This document shows positions 53,613 to 63,901 of a stretch of 64,000 bases of DNA, one piece after another. Every line of letters begins with the position of its first letter. The stretch's first letter is position 1. The position numbers and the translations under genes are program-made. Under the pieces are notes generated by a model, which was not told the origin of the DNA, searched no databases, and saw nothing but the letters and a program-made list of their open reading frames with translations. The stretch lies in NCBI GenBank assembly GCA_963844115.1, contig CAWJNN010000079.1:1-64000 (forward strand), in the 5' to 3' direction. The stretch comes from CS4-C045 sp963844115. GTDB lineage: Bacteria > Planctomycetota > Planctomycetia > Pirellulales > UBA7805.

Positions 53613-54842
53613 ATGTATTTGCGCCGCATATCCTGGTTGCTGCCCGTTACGGTGGCAATGACGGTCGTCGTCGTTGTCGGCCCTACCGTATCTTACGGAC
53701 AAGATCTTCTTACGGAGCAAACGCTCGACAAAGCGCTAGTTCCACAGGACGAGGCCCTGAGCACCGACGCGGTCAGCACGGAAGCGGAGGTTATTCGCGA
53801 GCGCTATGCGAATCGCGCGGTGAAGGTTGAGCGCGAAGTCATCCGCGACGCGACAGACAATTACGTTAACCACGGTTCCTGGCGGATGTGGGATCAGGAA
53901 GGCAACATGATTGCCAAGGGCCAGTACGATCAAGGGAATCGCGGCGGTTCATGGACCGCCTGGTATGCCAAAACCGACAACAAGACTTTTCAACAAGCCC
54001 CGTACAAGGAATTTGTCGGCCCATTCACGTCGAACGCTAACTTTCGTGGCGGTGAACTGGACGGCTCGTGGACGGTCTACGACGGTAAAAAGCGAAAAAT
54101 TGTTGAGTTTAGCTATGCTAATGGTGTTCGCCACGGCGAGTGCTCGAAATACTACAGCAACGGACGCAAGATGGAGCAGGTCGAATACAAGAACGGCGAG
54201 CTCGACGGCGTCTATCGTCAGTGGACGGCAGATGGACACATGGTTACCGACGACGTCTACGAAGACGGCCGCACGATCGGCAGGAAAATAACGCACTATC
54301 GCGATCAAAAGAAGAAGAGCGAAGGCGAATACCTGCTGGCCACGCAGCAACTGGCTGGAAAAGACGATTGGTGGACGCTTACGTTCGCCACCACCGTTAA
54401 GAACGGCGAGGACGAGAAGCACGGCGAATGGCGAACATGGTATCCCAACGGCCAGGCGCAAGTCGAAGGCACCTACAAACACGATCGGCCGTCCGGCGAG
54501 TCGTCCTGGTCATGGTGGTATCCGAACGGCCAGAAAGCCGTCGAGGGCAGCTACGAAGCCGGCCAACAAAATGGCACGTGGACATGGTGGCATCAGAACG
54601 GTCAGAAAAAGCTGGCTGGCAGCTACATCGTCGGGGAACCGTCCGACAAATGGATTTGGTGGAAACAGGACGGCCAGGTCCTGCAAAAGATGGACTTTTC
54701 GGCCGCTAATCGTGACCTGGCCGTGGACGACTTGCGGGAATCGGCCGACGACGACGGCGCTAACAGCGGCGCCGACGCTCCCAGCGTATTGTCCGTCCCC
54801 ATCACCACAGAACTGCCCGAACTGCAGACCATCAAGAAATAG
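53613..54842 (+). CDS. Secreted YwqK/MORN-repeat protein
   Basis: The 409-residue protein starts at an ATG six bases after AGGAG. It has a signal peptide (LLPVTVAMTVVVVVGPTVSY) and then about eight MORN/YwqK-type repeats, such as HGSWRMWDQEGNMIAKGQYD, HGEWRTWYPNGQAQVEGTYK, SSWSWWYPNGQKAVEGSYEA and GTWTWWHQNGQKKLAGSYIV. The C terminus is acidic. YwqK-family members were named from a putative toxin-antitoxin context, but in planctomycetes such repeats occur in secreted proteins of unknown role, and nothing here suggests an antitoxin. A paralogue lies at 59731. Confidence 0.8.
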   Translation: MYLRRISWLLPVTVAMTVVVVVGPTVSYGQDLLTEQTLDKALVPQDEALSTDAVSTEAEVIRERYANRAVKVEREVIRDATDNYVNHGSWRMWDQEGNMIAKGQYDQGNRGGSWTAWYAKTDNKTFQQAPYKEFVGPFTSNANFRGGELDGSWTVYDGKKRKIVEFSYANGVRHGECSKYYSNGRKMEQVEYKNGELDGVYRQWTADGHMVTDDVYEDGRTIGRKITHYRDQKKKSEGEYLLATQQLAGKDDWWTLTFATTVKNGEDEKHGEWRTWYPNGQAQVEGTYKHDRPSGESSWSWWYPNGQKAVEGSYEAGQQNGTWTWWHQNGQKKLAGSYIVGEPSDKWIWWKQDGQVLQKMDFSAANRDLAVDDLRESADDDGANSGADAPSVLSVPITTELPELQTIKK

Positions 54843-55296
54843 AATACCTGGTGTCGCCCTCCTACGGCCCAGCCGCAACGATGTCGGGCTGGTGACGACG
54901 ATGCATTCATAACGGGTGAGACGGAAGTGCCCAGCGACCACTTCACCCGGTGGCACGCCTTTTCGTCGGACGAGTGTCGTGCTGTTCATGCGAACTGGCT
55001 GTTCGACCAGCACTAGCCGCAGTTGACTTCACTTTTCGCTACACCGCTGGCCTCTTTTGGGACGCTCCAGCCCGCCGCCGCCGAACGACCGTGACGCAAT
55101 AGTTTAGGTGCAGAACCACGTCATTCGATCGGCACGTCCTTCAATCCGCAGATCGCTCACACTGTCACTGCGCCGTAATTCGCTACTCCTGTGGTTCCGG
55201 CATTTCCGCGCTGGCACCGTGCCATCCGTGCGTTAAACTACACCCGCCCTCAAGTCCAGCCTTTGCCGCTTCCCCAACAACACGAAAGACGTGTAG
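54843..55296. other. Gap of about 450 bases
   Basis: No gene, clear terminator or repeat was found. The right end should contain the promoter for the DUF885 gene. Confidence 0.4.
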
Positions 55297-57111
55297 ATGA
55301 GACTTCGTTACATCCCACTTGTTTTCTTGCTTTGGCCGCTGCTCGGCGTTCTAGCCGCTGGTGAAGAAGCAGGATCTGTCAGGGACGGAAGGCGCGACGA
55401 AACCGCCGACGTCACGCAAGAATTCTTGCAGCTGCTAGACGACCAGTGGGAACATTCTTTAAGAAATTCGCCCGTATGGGCAACGCGCACCGGCGATCGT
55501 CGGTACAACGATCAACTCCAACGCCAAACTCCGGATGACATCCGTTCCAACGTCAGGCAGCAGCAGGAATTTCTGCAGCGACTTGAGCGGATTGATCGCG
55601 CGCAGCTTTCTCGCAGTGATCAGATGAATTACGACATTCTGAAGCTAAATCTACAGAATGCCTCGTCGGAACACGACTTCGAGTCCTACCTCATGCGAAT
55701 TACCAATCGCGCAGGATTTCACATCAGTTTCCCGGAGTTGCGGCTGCAGGTTCCTCTGAAAACCGTAGAAGACTATGACAACTACATTGCACGGTTAAGT
55801 CAGTTTCGGCGCTACTGCCACGAAAACATCGAACTGATGCGACTTGGGATTGGCAAGGGGATGACGACGCCCAGCATTGTCCTGGCTGAATACCGCAAAG
55901 CGATCGATGCCCACATCGTAGACGAACCGACAAAGAGTCTGCTCTACGAACCCTTCAAGGAGTTGCCGACATCATTCGACAAGCAGGAAGCGAGGCGTTT
56001 ACGGGCTGACGCCGCAAAGGCGATACGGGAAAGTGTCGTCCCCGGTTATGAGGATCTTCTGACGTTCATGCGTGACGAGTACATGCCCGCTTGTCGCGAA
56101 ACCATTAGCGCTTCGGCGCTACCACAAGGTCGAGACTACTATCGCTACCTGGTACGAAAATTCACCACGCTTGACTTAACACCGGACGAAGTCCACGCGC
56201 TCGGCCTGTCCGAGGTGAAACGCATCAAGGTCGAGATGGAAAGCGCGATCCGCGACACGGGGTTCGACGGCGACTTTGACAAGTTTGTCGAGTATCTGCG
56301 GACGGATCCGAAATTCTATGCCGCAACCAAAGAGGATCTGTTAAGGCAGGTGGCAATGTCGTTGAAGACAATGGATGGACTGCTGCCACAGCTCTTTAAC
56401 CGCTTGCCCCGCATGCCCTACGGCATTCGCGAGGTTCCCGCCTATGTTGCGCCCGTGGCGACGACCGCCTATTACGAACCGCCCGCCGGCGATGGAACCA
56501 GGGCCGGGTTCTATTTCGTCAACACGTATGACTTGAAGAGCCGGCCGCTCTTCAACCTTGAAGCGCTCTCGTTGCATGAAGCGGTTCCTGGACACCACCT
56601 GCAGATCGCACTTCAACAAGAACTAACCGACGTGCCGAAGTTTCGCCGTTTCATGTCGTTTACCGCGTTTTCCGAGGGTTGGGCCTTGTATGCCGAACGT
56701 TTAGGTCTGGAAGTTGGACTCTATTCCGATCCGTACCAGAATTTCGGGCGCTTGAATTTCGAGATGTGGCGCGCCTGTCGCCTGGTTGTCGACACCGGAA
56801 TCCACTATCTCGGATGGACGCGGCAGCAAGCGATTGATTTCATGACAGCTCATACCGCCGAGACCGCCCACAATATCCGCTCGGAAGTAGATCGCTATAT
56901 CAGCTGGCCGGGACAGGCACTGGCGTACAAGATCGGCGAGCTGAAAATCCGCGAATTGCGCAAGCTGGCGGAGGAAGAGTTAGGACACCGCTTCGACGTC
57001 CGTCAATTCCACGACGTTGTCTTGGGCAGCGGCGCCATTCCCTTGCCCGTCCTCGAAGAAAACGTCCGGGTCTATCTCCGCGAGACGCTGGCGAGCGAGA
57101 ACAAGGACTAG
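55297..57111 (+). CDS. DUF885 family secreted peptidase-like protein
   Basis: The 604-residue protein has a signal peptide (LRYIPLVFLLWPLLGVLAA) and a DUF885 body. The likely zinc-site sequence HEAVPGHHLQIA (about residues 427-438) is followed by FSEGWALYAERLG, whose Glu would be the third ligand, and by YISWPGQALAYKIGELKIRE. DUF885 proteins are thought to be metallopeptidases, often secreted or membrane-associated. The full family length is present. Its stop shares CTAG with the stop of the leftward gene that follows (57108). Confidence 0.87.
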   Translation: MRLRYIPLVFLLWPLLGVLAAGEEAGSVRDGRRDETADVTQEFLQLLDDQWEHSLRNSPVWATRTGDRRYNDQLQRQTPDDIRSNVRQQQEFLQRLERIDRAQLSRSDQMNYDILKLNLQNASSEHDFESYLMRITNRAGFHISFPELRLQVPLKTVEDYDNYIARLSQFRRYCHENIELMRLGIGKGMTTPSIVLAEYRKAIDAHIVDEPTKSLLYEPFKELPTSFDKQEARRLRADAAKAIRESVVPGYEDLLTFMRDEYMPACRETISASALPQGRDYYRYLVRKFTTLDLTPDEVHALGLSEVKRIKVEMESAIRDTGFDGDFDKFVEYLRTDPKFYAATKEDLLRQVAMSLKTMDGLLPQLFNRLPRMPYGIREVPAYVAPVATTAYYEPPAGDGTRAGFYFVNTYDLKSRPLFNLEALSLHEAVPGHHLQIALQQELTDVPKFRRFMSFTAFSEGWALYAERLGLEVGLYSDPYQNFGRLNFEMWRACRLVVDTGIHYLGWTRQQAIDFMTAHTAETAHNIRSEVDRYISWPGQALAYKIGELKIRELRKLAEEELGHRFDVRQFHDVVLGSGAIPLPVLEENVRVYLRETLASENKD

Positions 57112-58124
57112 CCAGACCGCCTAATCACAACTTTGCCCATGTGTTGACCCGACGCCAGGTATTTATACGCTTCGTTGGCCGCTTGGAACTCAAAGACGCG
57201 ATCAATCCAAGGTCGGAGCTGGGCCGCTTCGACCGCCTGGACTAACCGCTGCAGTTCCACCCTCGATTCCATGTAAATGCCTCGCAACGTAACCTGATGC
57301 ATGATGAGCTGAAAGACGCTAAGCGTTGCGTGTAGACCGTCTAGCACGCCGATCACGCCAACGCGCGCCCCGTAGCCGCACGACTGGATCGATGAATCCA
57401 ACGTGGCACCTCCCGCAGTCTCGACGACGACATCCACGCCGTGACCGTCGGTGAGCACACGAACTTCCTTCGGCCAGCCGTCATTCCGATAGTCGATCGT
57501 ATGGTCGACACCGATCCGCTGCAGTACGAGTTGTGCCTTTTCCTGCTTGGATGTTGTCAATATTACGCGTGCGCCAAGCGATTTCGCCAGCTGCGCGGCG
57601 AACAGCGAAACACCCCCCGTGCCGTGAACCAGTACCCATTCACCAGGCGCCGTATGCCCGTGCGTAACGACGGCGGCCCAAGCGGTCAGCCCGGCAACGG
57701 TTAGGGTACAGCCTTCACTAAAATCGAAATGGTGAGGCAACTTGACGAGCGCGTCGGCCGGATAGACTAACTGCTCGGCCAAGACTCCGTCGACGCCCTG
57801 GCCCCCCACAAACGACTGGGACCACTTGCGCGTCAGTTGGCCGGCCACCCAATCCTTAATGGGCGCATTCAGTACTCGATCACCCGCTACCAGCTGCGTA
57901 ACTTCCGGACCAATCTCGCTGACGACGCCTGCCATATCGGACGCCGCGACAATCGGTGGGTCTTGCACACCGCCGTATTCGCCACGTGCGACCAGCAGGT
58001 CACGATAGTTGAGCGATACGGCCCGGACATCAACCTTAACTTCACCGATACCGGGTGACGGACCAGGCCTTTCGACCATTTGCAGACCGTCCAATCCCGA
58101 CCCATCGGTCGTCCAACATCGCAT
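57108..58124 (-). CDS. Quinone-oxidoreductase-like NAD(P)-dependent dehydrogenase
   Basis: The 338-residue protein has the MDR fold: the GroES-like N-terminal half (VSLNYRDLLVARGEYGG, VAASDMAGVVSEIGPEV) and the Rossmann half with VLVHGTGGVSLFAAQLAKSL then VDHTIDYRNDGW. The Cys of the catalytic zinc site seen in alcohol dehydrogenases is replaced by Asn-Tyr-Arg-Asp, as in zinc-free quinone oxidoreductases. It is expected to reduce a quinone or enal with NADPH. It is convergent with the DUF885 gene. Confidence 0.88.
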   Translation of the reverse strand: MRCWTTDGSGLDGLQMVERPGPSPGIGEVKVDVRAVSLNYRDLLVARGEYGGVQDPPIVAASDMAGVVSEIGPEVTQLVAGDRVLNAPIKDWVAGQLTRKWSQSFVGGQGVDGVLAEQLVYPADALVKLPHHFDFSEGCTLTVAGLTAWAAVVTHGHTAPGEWVLVHGTGGVSLFAAQLAKSLGARVILTTSKQEKAQLVLQRIGVDHTIDYRNDGWPKEVRVLTDGHGVDVVVETAGGATLDSSIQSCGYGARVGVIGVLDGLHATLSVFQLIMHQVTLRGIYMESRVELQRLVQAVEAAQLRPWIDRVFEFQAANEAYKYLASGQHMGKVVIRRSG

Positions 58125-58331
58125 CGTTCAATCCTCGTGCTGCAGGGGGGGCACCAACCAGGCAAGAGTTTAGCAGAGCCGCGCAGCCCGGCAATCGTCG
58201 GGAACTGCCGAGTTTCCACGTTCCGCGCTAAGCTAGCTTGACCGACCACAGCCCTTTCTCTACTCTCCGCCCAAACTGCCAGGTGATCGCGTTGTCGCCA
58301 TCGCGAAGCCCTCTACTGATCGCAACGTACT

Positions 58332-59420
58332 ATGTCGCATCGTACGACGAAAATATTTATTCGATCCGTGATCGGCAGCGGTATGCTGCTCTCCGCGTTC
58401 GCAACTTCGTATATCGTCGATGCCAACGAGCCAAACAATGGTCCGCAAATGCTGCTTTTGCGGAACGGTGAAGTTCTCCGCGGCCATATAACGCTGTACG
58501 GCGACAATTATCTGGTCACACTACCGTACGGCGAAATCCAAATTCCGATCAGCAACGTCGAACACGTATGCCAAACGATCGTCGAGGGCTTTCGTCTGAA
58601 ACAAAGCGCAATTCGTTTCGGGTCGGCTCGACAACATTACCAGCTTGCAGAATGGTGTTTGGACCAGGGGCTGATTGACAGCGCTCGTGAAGAGCAGGAG
58701 ATCGCGACTTCACTACAACCGGATCATCCGTTGGCGCCGGGAATTCAACGGCGACTCAAGGCGGCTGAAGGGGTGCCCGATATCGCGACGGTCGACGAAG
58801 CCGTACCACCGCAACCCTCCCGCCCCGCAGAACTCGATTCCATGGTCCAGGGCATGCCGCCCGGCAGCGTCGAGTCGTTTGCTCGGTCCGTTCAGCCATT
58901 GTTAATCAACAGCTGCTCGGCGCGGGCTTGTCACGGATCGGCTGCCGAAAACAACTTCCAGCTTTTGCGTTATCCTCATGGTCAAGTCCCACCGCGGCGA
59001 ATAACCTTGCGCAACCTGGAGTCTGTCATGAATTGGGTCGATCGGAAAGATCCGAATTCCAGCCGGATTTTGCAGGCGGCAAGTCACCCGCACGGGCGGT
59101 CGCAAACATCTTCCATGCTACGAAAAGCGGGCCAGGAGAAATTGCGCGAGTGGATTCTGCTGCTTGCCGAGCCCCAAGAAGCTTCCCAATCGAGTGTCTC
59201 CCAATCGAGCGTGGGCCAATTGGGTGACCCTGATCAGCCGGCAGGAATTCGGGTCTCCCGTGCCCCTGTGGATCCGACTTCACTGCACAACCCGGCGGAC
59301 GCCAGCGAACATCCGACGGCGGTTGAACCGCCCGATAGGGTGCAAGGGCCGGCAAACCCCTATCGCCCCCGCGACCCGTTCGACCCGGAGATCTTTAACC
59401 GACGTTACCACGCTCAATAG
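58332..59420 (+). CDS. Secreted protein with CX4CH haem-like motif
   Basis: The 362-residue protein has an N-terminal hydrophobic signal (SVIGSGMLLSAFATSYIVDA), a beta-rich part (LLRNGEVLRGHITLYGDNYL), a helical region to about residue 160, and a segment FARSVQPLLINSCSARACHG. Planctomycete cytochrome-like proteins carry the CXnCH site in just this setting (VQPLL..NC...CHG), here with four residues between the Cys instead of two. Haem binding is uncertain. The C terminus is Pro/Ser-rich and disordered. Upstream spacing and strand suggest a monocistronic gene. Confidence 0.75.
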   Translation: MSHRTTKIFIRSVIGSGMLLSAFATSYIVDANEPNNGPQMLLLRNGEVLRGHITLYGDNYLVTLPYGEIQIPISNVEHVCQTIVEGFRLKQSAIRFGSARQHYQLAEWCLDQGLIDSAREEQEIATSLQPDHPLAPGIQRRLKAAEGVPDIATVDEAVPPQPSRPAELDSMVQGMPPGSVESFARSVQPLLINSCSARACHGSAAENNFQLLRYPHGQVPPRRITLRNLESVMNWVDRKDPNSSRILQAASHPHGRSQTSSMLRKAGQEKLREWILLLAEPQEASQSSVSQSSVGQLGDPDQPAGIRVSRAPVDPTSLHNPADASEHPTAVEPPDRVQGPANPYRPRDPFDPEIFNRRYHAQ

Positions 59421-59730
59421 CGTTCGGCAGTCATTTCCCCTCCGGCCAGCAACTTGTCTGATTTTAGCGGAAAATCGTCACGCTCCGCCACGGTCCTCTA
59501 CACACCTCTACACACGATTGCCGAAGTACCGTGGAATTCGGTACTCCACGAGGGATCATTTCCCCCCCCAACTTGTCGCCAAATAGCGTCTAAAGCGTAT
59601 GATATAGGGGACGTTTCAATTGAGTCTGCCTTGCTGAGATTGGCCAGGCACTTTGCCATGGATTTGGTCCGTCGATTGCCGCGATTTGCGGGGCAATCAG
59701 GGGACGGCGACACCCAGGGGAGAATTTAGG
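59421..59730. other. Gap of 310 bases
   Basis: There is an AGTACCG/CGGTACT inverted repeat (7-bp stem, 7-base loop, 59525-59545), a direct CCTCTACACA duplication at about 59496-59516, and a C8 run near 59562. The strong GGGGAG ribosome site of the following gene is at its right end. No gene. Confidence 0.5.
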
Positions 59731-60661
59731 ATGAACCGCGCAGGTATTAGTTCTTGGGCAACGATCGCCATGCTCATGTTGGTTTTGGCAGGCTGTAAGG
59801 GCAGAGATGAGTCTTCGCAGGGTAAGAAGATTGAAGATCCGAACATCCCTGACATCGCTGCAATCCCCGGTGATCCCGACAATATTTCGCAGCCCTTCGC
59901 CGATTCAGCCATTGATCTCGATCCGACGAACTATACGAACTATTTGTCCGCGGACGACGAACCTTCCGAGCACATCCTGAAGGAACTTAAAAAAGTCACC
60001 GTTAAATACGAAAACGGAAAGATTAAACGGACCTGCCAGCAAAAGGAACTTGAAAATGGCGAGAAGCAGTTTCATGGTGAGTTCAGCGAGTGGTGGGATA
60101 CCGGGAAACTTTGGAAGACCGGCCAGTACATCGACGGAGTGCAGACCGGAGAATGGAAGTTTTACAATCGCCTTGGTCGATTGACGAAGCAGGGAAAATA
60201 TGTCGCTGGCCGACCGGATGGCGAATGGGTCTATTTTCGTAAGGATGGGACCCGACAGCGCATCGAGTCCTACTCCAATGGAGACCGGGACGGCAATTGG
60301 GTCGAATTCGACAGCACCGGAGAAATTCCGATCCAGGATCTCCATTTCCTAAACAAGCAGCGACACGGTAAATCGACGAAGTGGTATGCTCCCCAAAAAG
60401 GCGATGATACGCGCCGTAAATCCATGGAGATCGAATATAGTGACGGCCGTCAGCACGGCAAGGCCTCGGAATGGTACGAATCCGGTCAACTCAAAACCGA
60501 GATTCAATTCAAAGGTGGCAAACGGCACGGTCGCGCCTGCGCAGTGGGACCCTAGCGGCAGACTTGTCAACGAGATGCACTTCAAAGATGGCGAGCTAGT
60601 GCACGAGCCGAATAAAGATAGTTCGCCGGAAAAACCGCAAGAAAAAGCGGCCGGCGACTAA
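59731..60661 (+). CDS. YwqK/MORN-repeat lipoprotein, one frameshift
   Basis: Two frames join into about 309 residues. The start is MNRAGISSWATIAMLMLVLA with lipobox LAGC. The repeats follow (FHGEFSEWWDTGKLWKTGQY, TGEWKFYNRLGRLTKQGKYV, DGEWVYFRKDGTRQRIESYS and others). The first frame stops at 60555 after KRHGRACAVGP; a one-base slip near 60540 gives WDPSGRLVNEMHFKDGELVH and a true stop at 60661. The MORN-like repeats resemble those of 53613-54842. Function is unknown. Its stop is 138 bases before ftsH. Confidence 0.8.
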
Positions 60662-60798
60662 CGCTCGCCGTGAGTGGCATTTGTCACCGTCGTCCATTGC
60701 GTTAGTCTATTCACTGGAGTCCTGGCGAACGAATTGGTCAGGCGAGCGATAGTGACGGCGATCGCAGGCGAAGGGCGATTGCAGCCTAAGGAGGATCC

Positions 60799-62802
60799 AT
60801 GCTGGATCGAAATCGGAATAAAGAGGAAAACGATCCGTCACAGGATTCGAAGAAGCCGTATCGTCCCCAGTTGAACGCCACCTCGTTGGTATTCCTGACG
60901 ATTCTCTTGTTGGCGCTCGTGTTGCTGATCTTTTCCAGTACGACACTACCGCGGTCGGAAATCACCCAGACGTTTTTCGAGGCTCAACTCAAAACGGGCA
61001 ATGTTGCAGAGCTTAGTAGTGAAGGCGACTATTTTTTCGGCAAGTTCAAAAATCCGCCGGAGAAACCCCGCAAAGCGGATGCCGAAGCGAAGAAGGGCGC
61101 TGATGACGAGCCGGAAAAATACCATGAACTTTTTTCGACGTTTGTCGACGAGCACGCCGCCGAAGATGTGCAGAAACTGATCAGGCAAAGCGGAGCGGAC
61201 TACGCGCCGCAAGAGCAAACCGATGATACTCGGTGGCTGATTTTCATCTACCTGTTTGTCTCGATCCTGTTGTTTTTCGCCGTGATCACCATGTTCCGCC
61301 GCGCTCGCGATCAGTTCATGGGCGGGGGCGGAATTCTCTCAGGGTTTTCGAAGAGTCCGGCACAGCGATACGAGGCCAGCACGGAGCGAGTAACGTTTGG
61401 GGATGTGGCTGGCCTGGAGGGCGTGAAACGTGATCTCCAGGAGGTCATCGATTTTTTGAAAAACCCCGAGCACTTTCAGCGGCTCGGCGGTCACGTCCCC
61501 AAGGGAATTCTGCTCAACGGTCCGCCCGGCACCGGCAAAACGCTCTTGGCCCGTGCCGTGGCCGGTGAAGCGGGGGTTCCGTTCTACTCAATCAACGGCT
61601 CGGAGTTTATTCAAATGTTCGTCGGCGTTGGCGCGGGTCGGGTTCGCGACTTGTTCCGAACGGCTAAGGAAAACTCCCCTTGCATTCTGTTCATCGACGA
61701 AATTGACGCGGTCGGACGACATCGCGGCACGGGGTTAGGTGGCGGTCATGACGAACGAGAACAGACATTGAATCAAATCTTGAGCGAGATGGACGGATTT
61801 CAGCCCAACGAGTCGGTGATGGTCTTGGCCGCCACGAATCGACCTGACGTCTTGGACCCCGCTCTGCTACGACCTGGCCGATTCGATCGCCATATCACCG
61901 TCGATCGACCGACGCAAAAAGGTCGTGTCGCGATCTTCCGCGTCCACAGCAAAAACGTACCACTTGCCGACGACGTCGATCTGGAAAAACTCGGCGCGGG
62001 AACCATTGGGCTTACCGGTGCGGACATACGTAACCTGGTAAATGAAGCAGCCCTGTGGGCCACGCGACAGGGCAAAGATGCCGTCGACATGGACGACTTT
62101 GAACACGCGCGTGACAAAGTCATTATGGGAGCTAAACGTGAGGAAGTTCTGTCGGACAAAGAAAAGGAAATGACTGCCTATCACGAGGCGGGGCATGCCC
62201 TATTGGCTTGGCTGGTTCCCGGAAACGACCGACTGCACAAGGTCACGATTATTCCGCGCGGCCGCGCGCTCGGGGTGACGCAGCTGCTACCTGAAGAAGA
62301 CCGCCTGAATATTTGTGAGAGCGATTTACGTGCGCGACTGGTGTTCATGATGGGCGGTCGCGCTGCGGAGAAGATCGTTTACGATGAGTACAGCGCCGGC
62401 GCCGAAAACGATCTCACCCAGGCTACTGGCCTCGCGCGTCGCATGGTGGCCCATTGGGGGATGAGTGAAAAGATAGGACCGGTTGCCTACCATTTGACCG
62501 AAGAACACCCATTCCTGGGGCGAGAAATTCATGAACAACGGCAGTTCAGCGAACATACACAACAATTGATCGACGATGAGGTAGCCCAGCTTCTTCACAA
62601 CTCCGATGCCACCGCGGGAAAAGTGCTGACCGAGCACCGCGACAAGCTTGAACAAGTGGCACGGGCCCTGATGGATCGCGAGGTTTTAGATGAGGAGGAG
62701 ATTGAAGAACTGATTGGTCCCTCCACGCGCTTCGCGCATCAGGGCAACGGCAGTCCGATCACCAGGATTACGACGGAAGCGAAACACGACGCTCTCGACT
62801 AG
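60799..62802 (+). CDS. ftsH: ATP-dependent zinc metalloprotease FtsH
   Basis: The 667-residue protein starts at an ATG with AAGGAGG closely upstream. It has two membrane spans (about 35-55 and about 147-167) flanking a periplasmic domain, then the AAA domain with Walker A GPPGTGKTLLARAVA (about 241-248), Walker B (CILFIDEIDAVGRHR) and the zinc site HEAGH (about 462-466). It degrades membrane proteins and regulatory substrates. The order ftsH then exosortase-like gene (12 bases) suggests co-transcription. Confidence 0.97.
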   Translation: MLDRNRNKEENDPSQDSKKPYRPQLNATSLVFLTILLLALVLLIFSSTTLPRSEITQTFFEAQLKTGNVAELSSEGDYFFGKFKNPPEKPRKADAEAKKGADDEPEKYHELFSTFVDEHAAEDVQKLIRQSGADYAPQEQTDDTRWLIFIYLFVSILLFFAVITMFRRARDQFMGGGGILSGFSKSPAQRYEASTERVTFGDVAGLEGVKRDLQEVIDFLKNPEHFQRLGGHVPKGILLNGPPGTGKTLLARAVAGEAGVPFYSINGSEFIQMFVGVGAGRVRDLFRTAKENSPCILFIDEIDAVGRHRGTGLGGGHDEREQTLNQILSEMDGFQPNESVMVLAATNRPDVLDPALLRPGRFDRHITVDRPTQKGRVAIFRVHSKNVPLADDVDLEKLGAGTIGLTGADIRNLVNEAALWATRQGKDAVDMDDFEHARDKVIMGAKREEVLSDKEKEMTAYHEAGHALLAWLVPGNDRLHKVTIIPRGRALGVTQLLPEEDRLNICESDLRARLVFMMGGRAAEKIVYDEYSAGAENDLTQATGLARRMVAHWGMSEKIGPVAYHLTEEHPFLGREIHEQRQFSEHTQQLIDDEVAQLLHNSDATAGKVLTEHRDKLEQVARALMDREVLDEEEIEELIGPSTRFAHQGNGSPITRITTEAKHDALD

Positions 62803-62814
62803 GAACGGCAGTTC

Positions 62815-63837
62815 ATGGCGACTTCGACAGGCACCGCCACCATACGGTCCGCGACTGGCGAATTGCCCGCACTCTCGTCATGGTCGCAGCTCGGCATTGT
62901 CGGCCCGTTAGCGTTGTTAGCGATCGAAGTCGGCATTCTCTCGCCGCAAGTAGAATTCAAGAGTGGTGCGATGATGTATCTGGCGCATCCGTTGAGCGCC
63001 AATCTCATTCTGGTGGCGACCGTCCTGTTTCTAATACTGGCCGCCAATGGCTTGCGAACCGACGCCGGATCGCAATGGTCCTGGCATCGTGTTTTCTGGT
63101 TTGGCGTGAATGTTGTCAGCTTCGTACTGCTCTTCTGCCTGGCAGTCTGGTTGCAAGATCAACCGACGGGAGACTCGCCCTGGATGGCATACGTCGGCTG
63201 GGGATTCCTGACGCTGGCCGTTGGTGTATCGGGCTGGCTGGCGTTCGTACCTTTAGGCGTGCTCTTCCGTTGGCTGACCGGCTATTGGGAAAAAGCGATC
63301 GGCTCGCTCATTCTCGCGCTCACGTTGGTACTCTGTACACCCGACATTCGTCGACTTTGGTATGCGGTATACATGCCGGTCGAGCGGATGACGGCAGTCA
63401 TGTTGCAGATTGCCGGCTATAACGACATCCACGGCATTTCTTCGCGAACGGGTAATCCCATCATCGGAGCGGTCGACGGAATACGCTTGGAAGTGACTCC
63501 CAACTGCTCGGAAATGGAGTCTCTGGCGGCCTTCATTCTGGTCAGCGGCGTTCTGCTATTTGCCGGCTGGCATCTCATTTATCGGCTACGTTTCTGCGTC
63601 GTTGTTTTGGCCGGCTTGACGCTACTCTATTGCCTGTCCGCATTCCGCTTGTTCTTTTTGATCGATATCGCGTCGCGCCTCGATGATTCCGGCATCGCGG
63701 TCCGACTCGCTCATTCGCGAATAAGCCAAGTGCTCTTTCTGGCGGCGTCACTATTGATTTGGTTTGGTACGCGCCGGTGGTGGTACCGCGGCAGCCACCT
63801 TCCGGCCGAGGCTGCATTGCAAACGAACGAGAACTGA
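62815..63837 (+). CDS. Exosortase/archaeosortase family protein
   Basis: The 340-residue protein has about eight membrane spans. The catalytic triad of exosortases is in place: Cys231 (LEVTPNCSEMESLAAF), Arg278 (CLSAFRLFFLID) and His300 (VRLAHSRISQVLFL). Exosortases are transpeptidases that cut C-terminal PEP-CTERM-type signals and anchor the protein at the cell surface, in parallel with exopolysaccharide export. No PEP-CTERM substrate is seen in this window. It follows ftsH by 12 bases. It may be a planctomycete-specific subgroup; the subclass cannot be assigned by eye. Confidence 0.82.
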   Translation: MATSTGTATIRSATGELPALSSWSQLGIVGPLALLAIEVGILSPQVEFKSGAMMYLAHPLSANLILVATVLFLILAANGLRTDAGSQWSWHRVFWFGVNVVSFVLLFCLAVWLQDQPTGDSPWMAYVGWGFLTLAVGVSGWLAFVPLGVLFRWLTGYWEKAIGSLILALTLVLCTPDIRRLWYAVYMPVERMTAVMLQIAGYNDIHGISSRTGNPIIGAVDGIRLEVTPNCSEMESLAAFILVSGVLLFAGWHLIYRLRFCVVVLAGLTLLYCLSAFRLFFLIDIASRLDDSGIAVRLAHSRISQVLFLAASLLIWFGTRRWWYRGSHLPAEAALQTNEN

Positions 63838-63901
63838 CGAGAATACAGGTTGTCATTCCGGGTTTCCCGCGTCGTCGCTGGTAGAGCAGGCTTTTCTCAC
63901 G

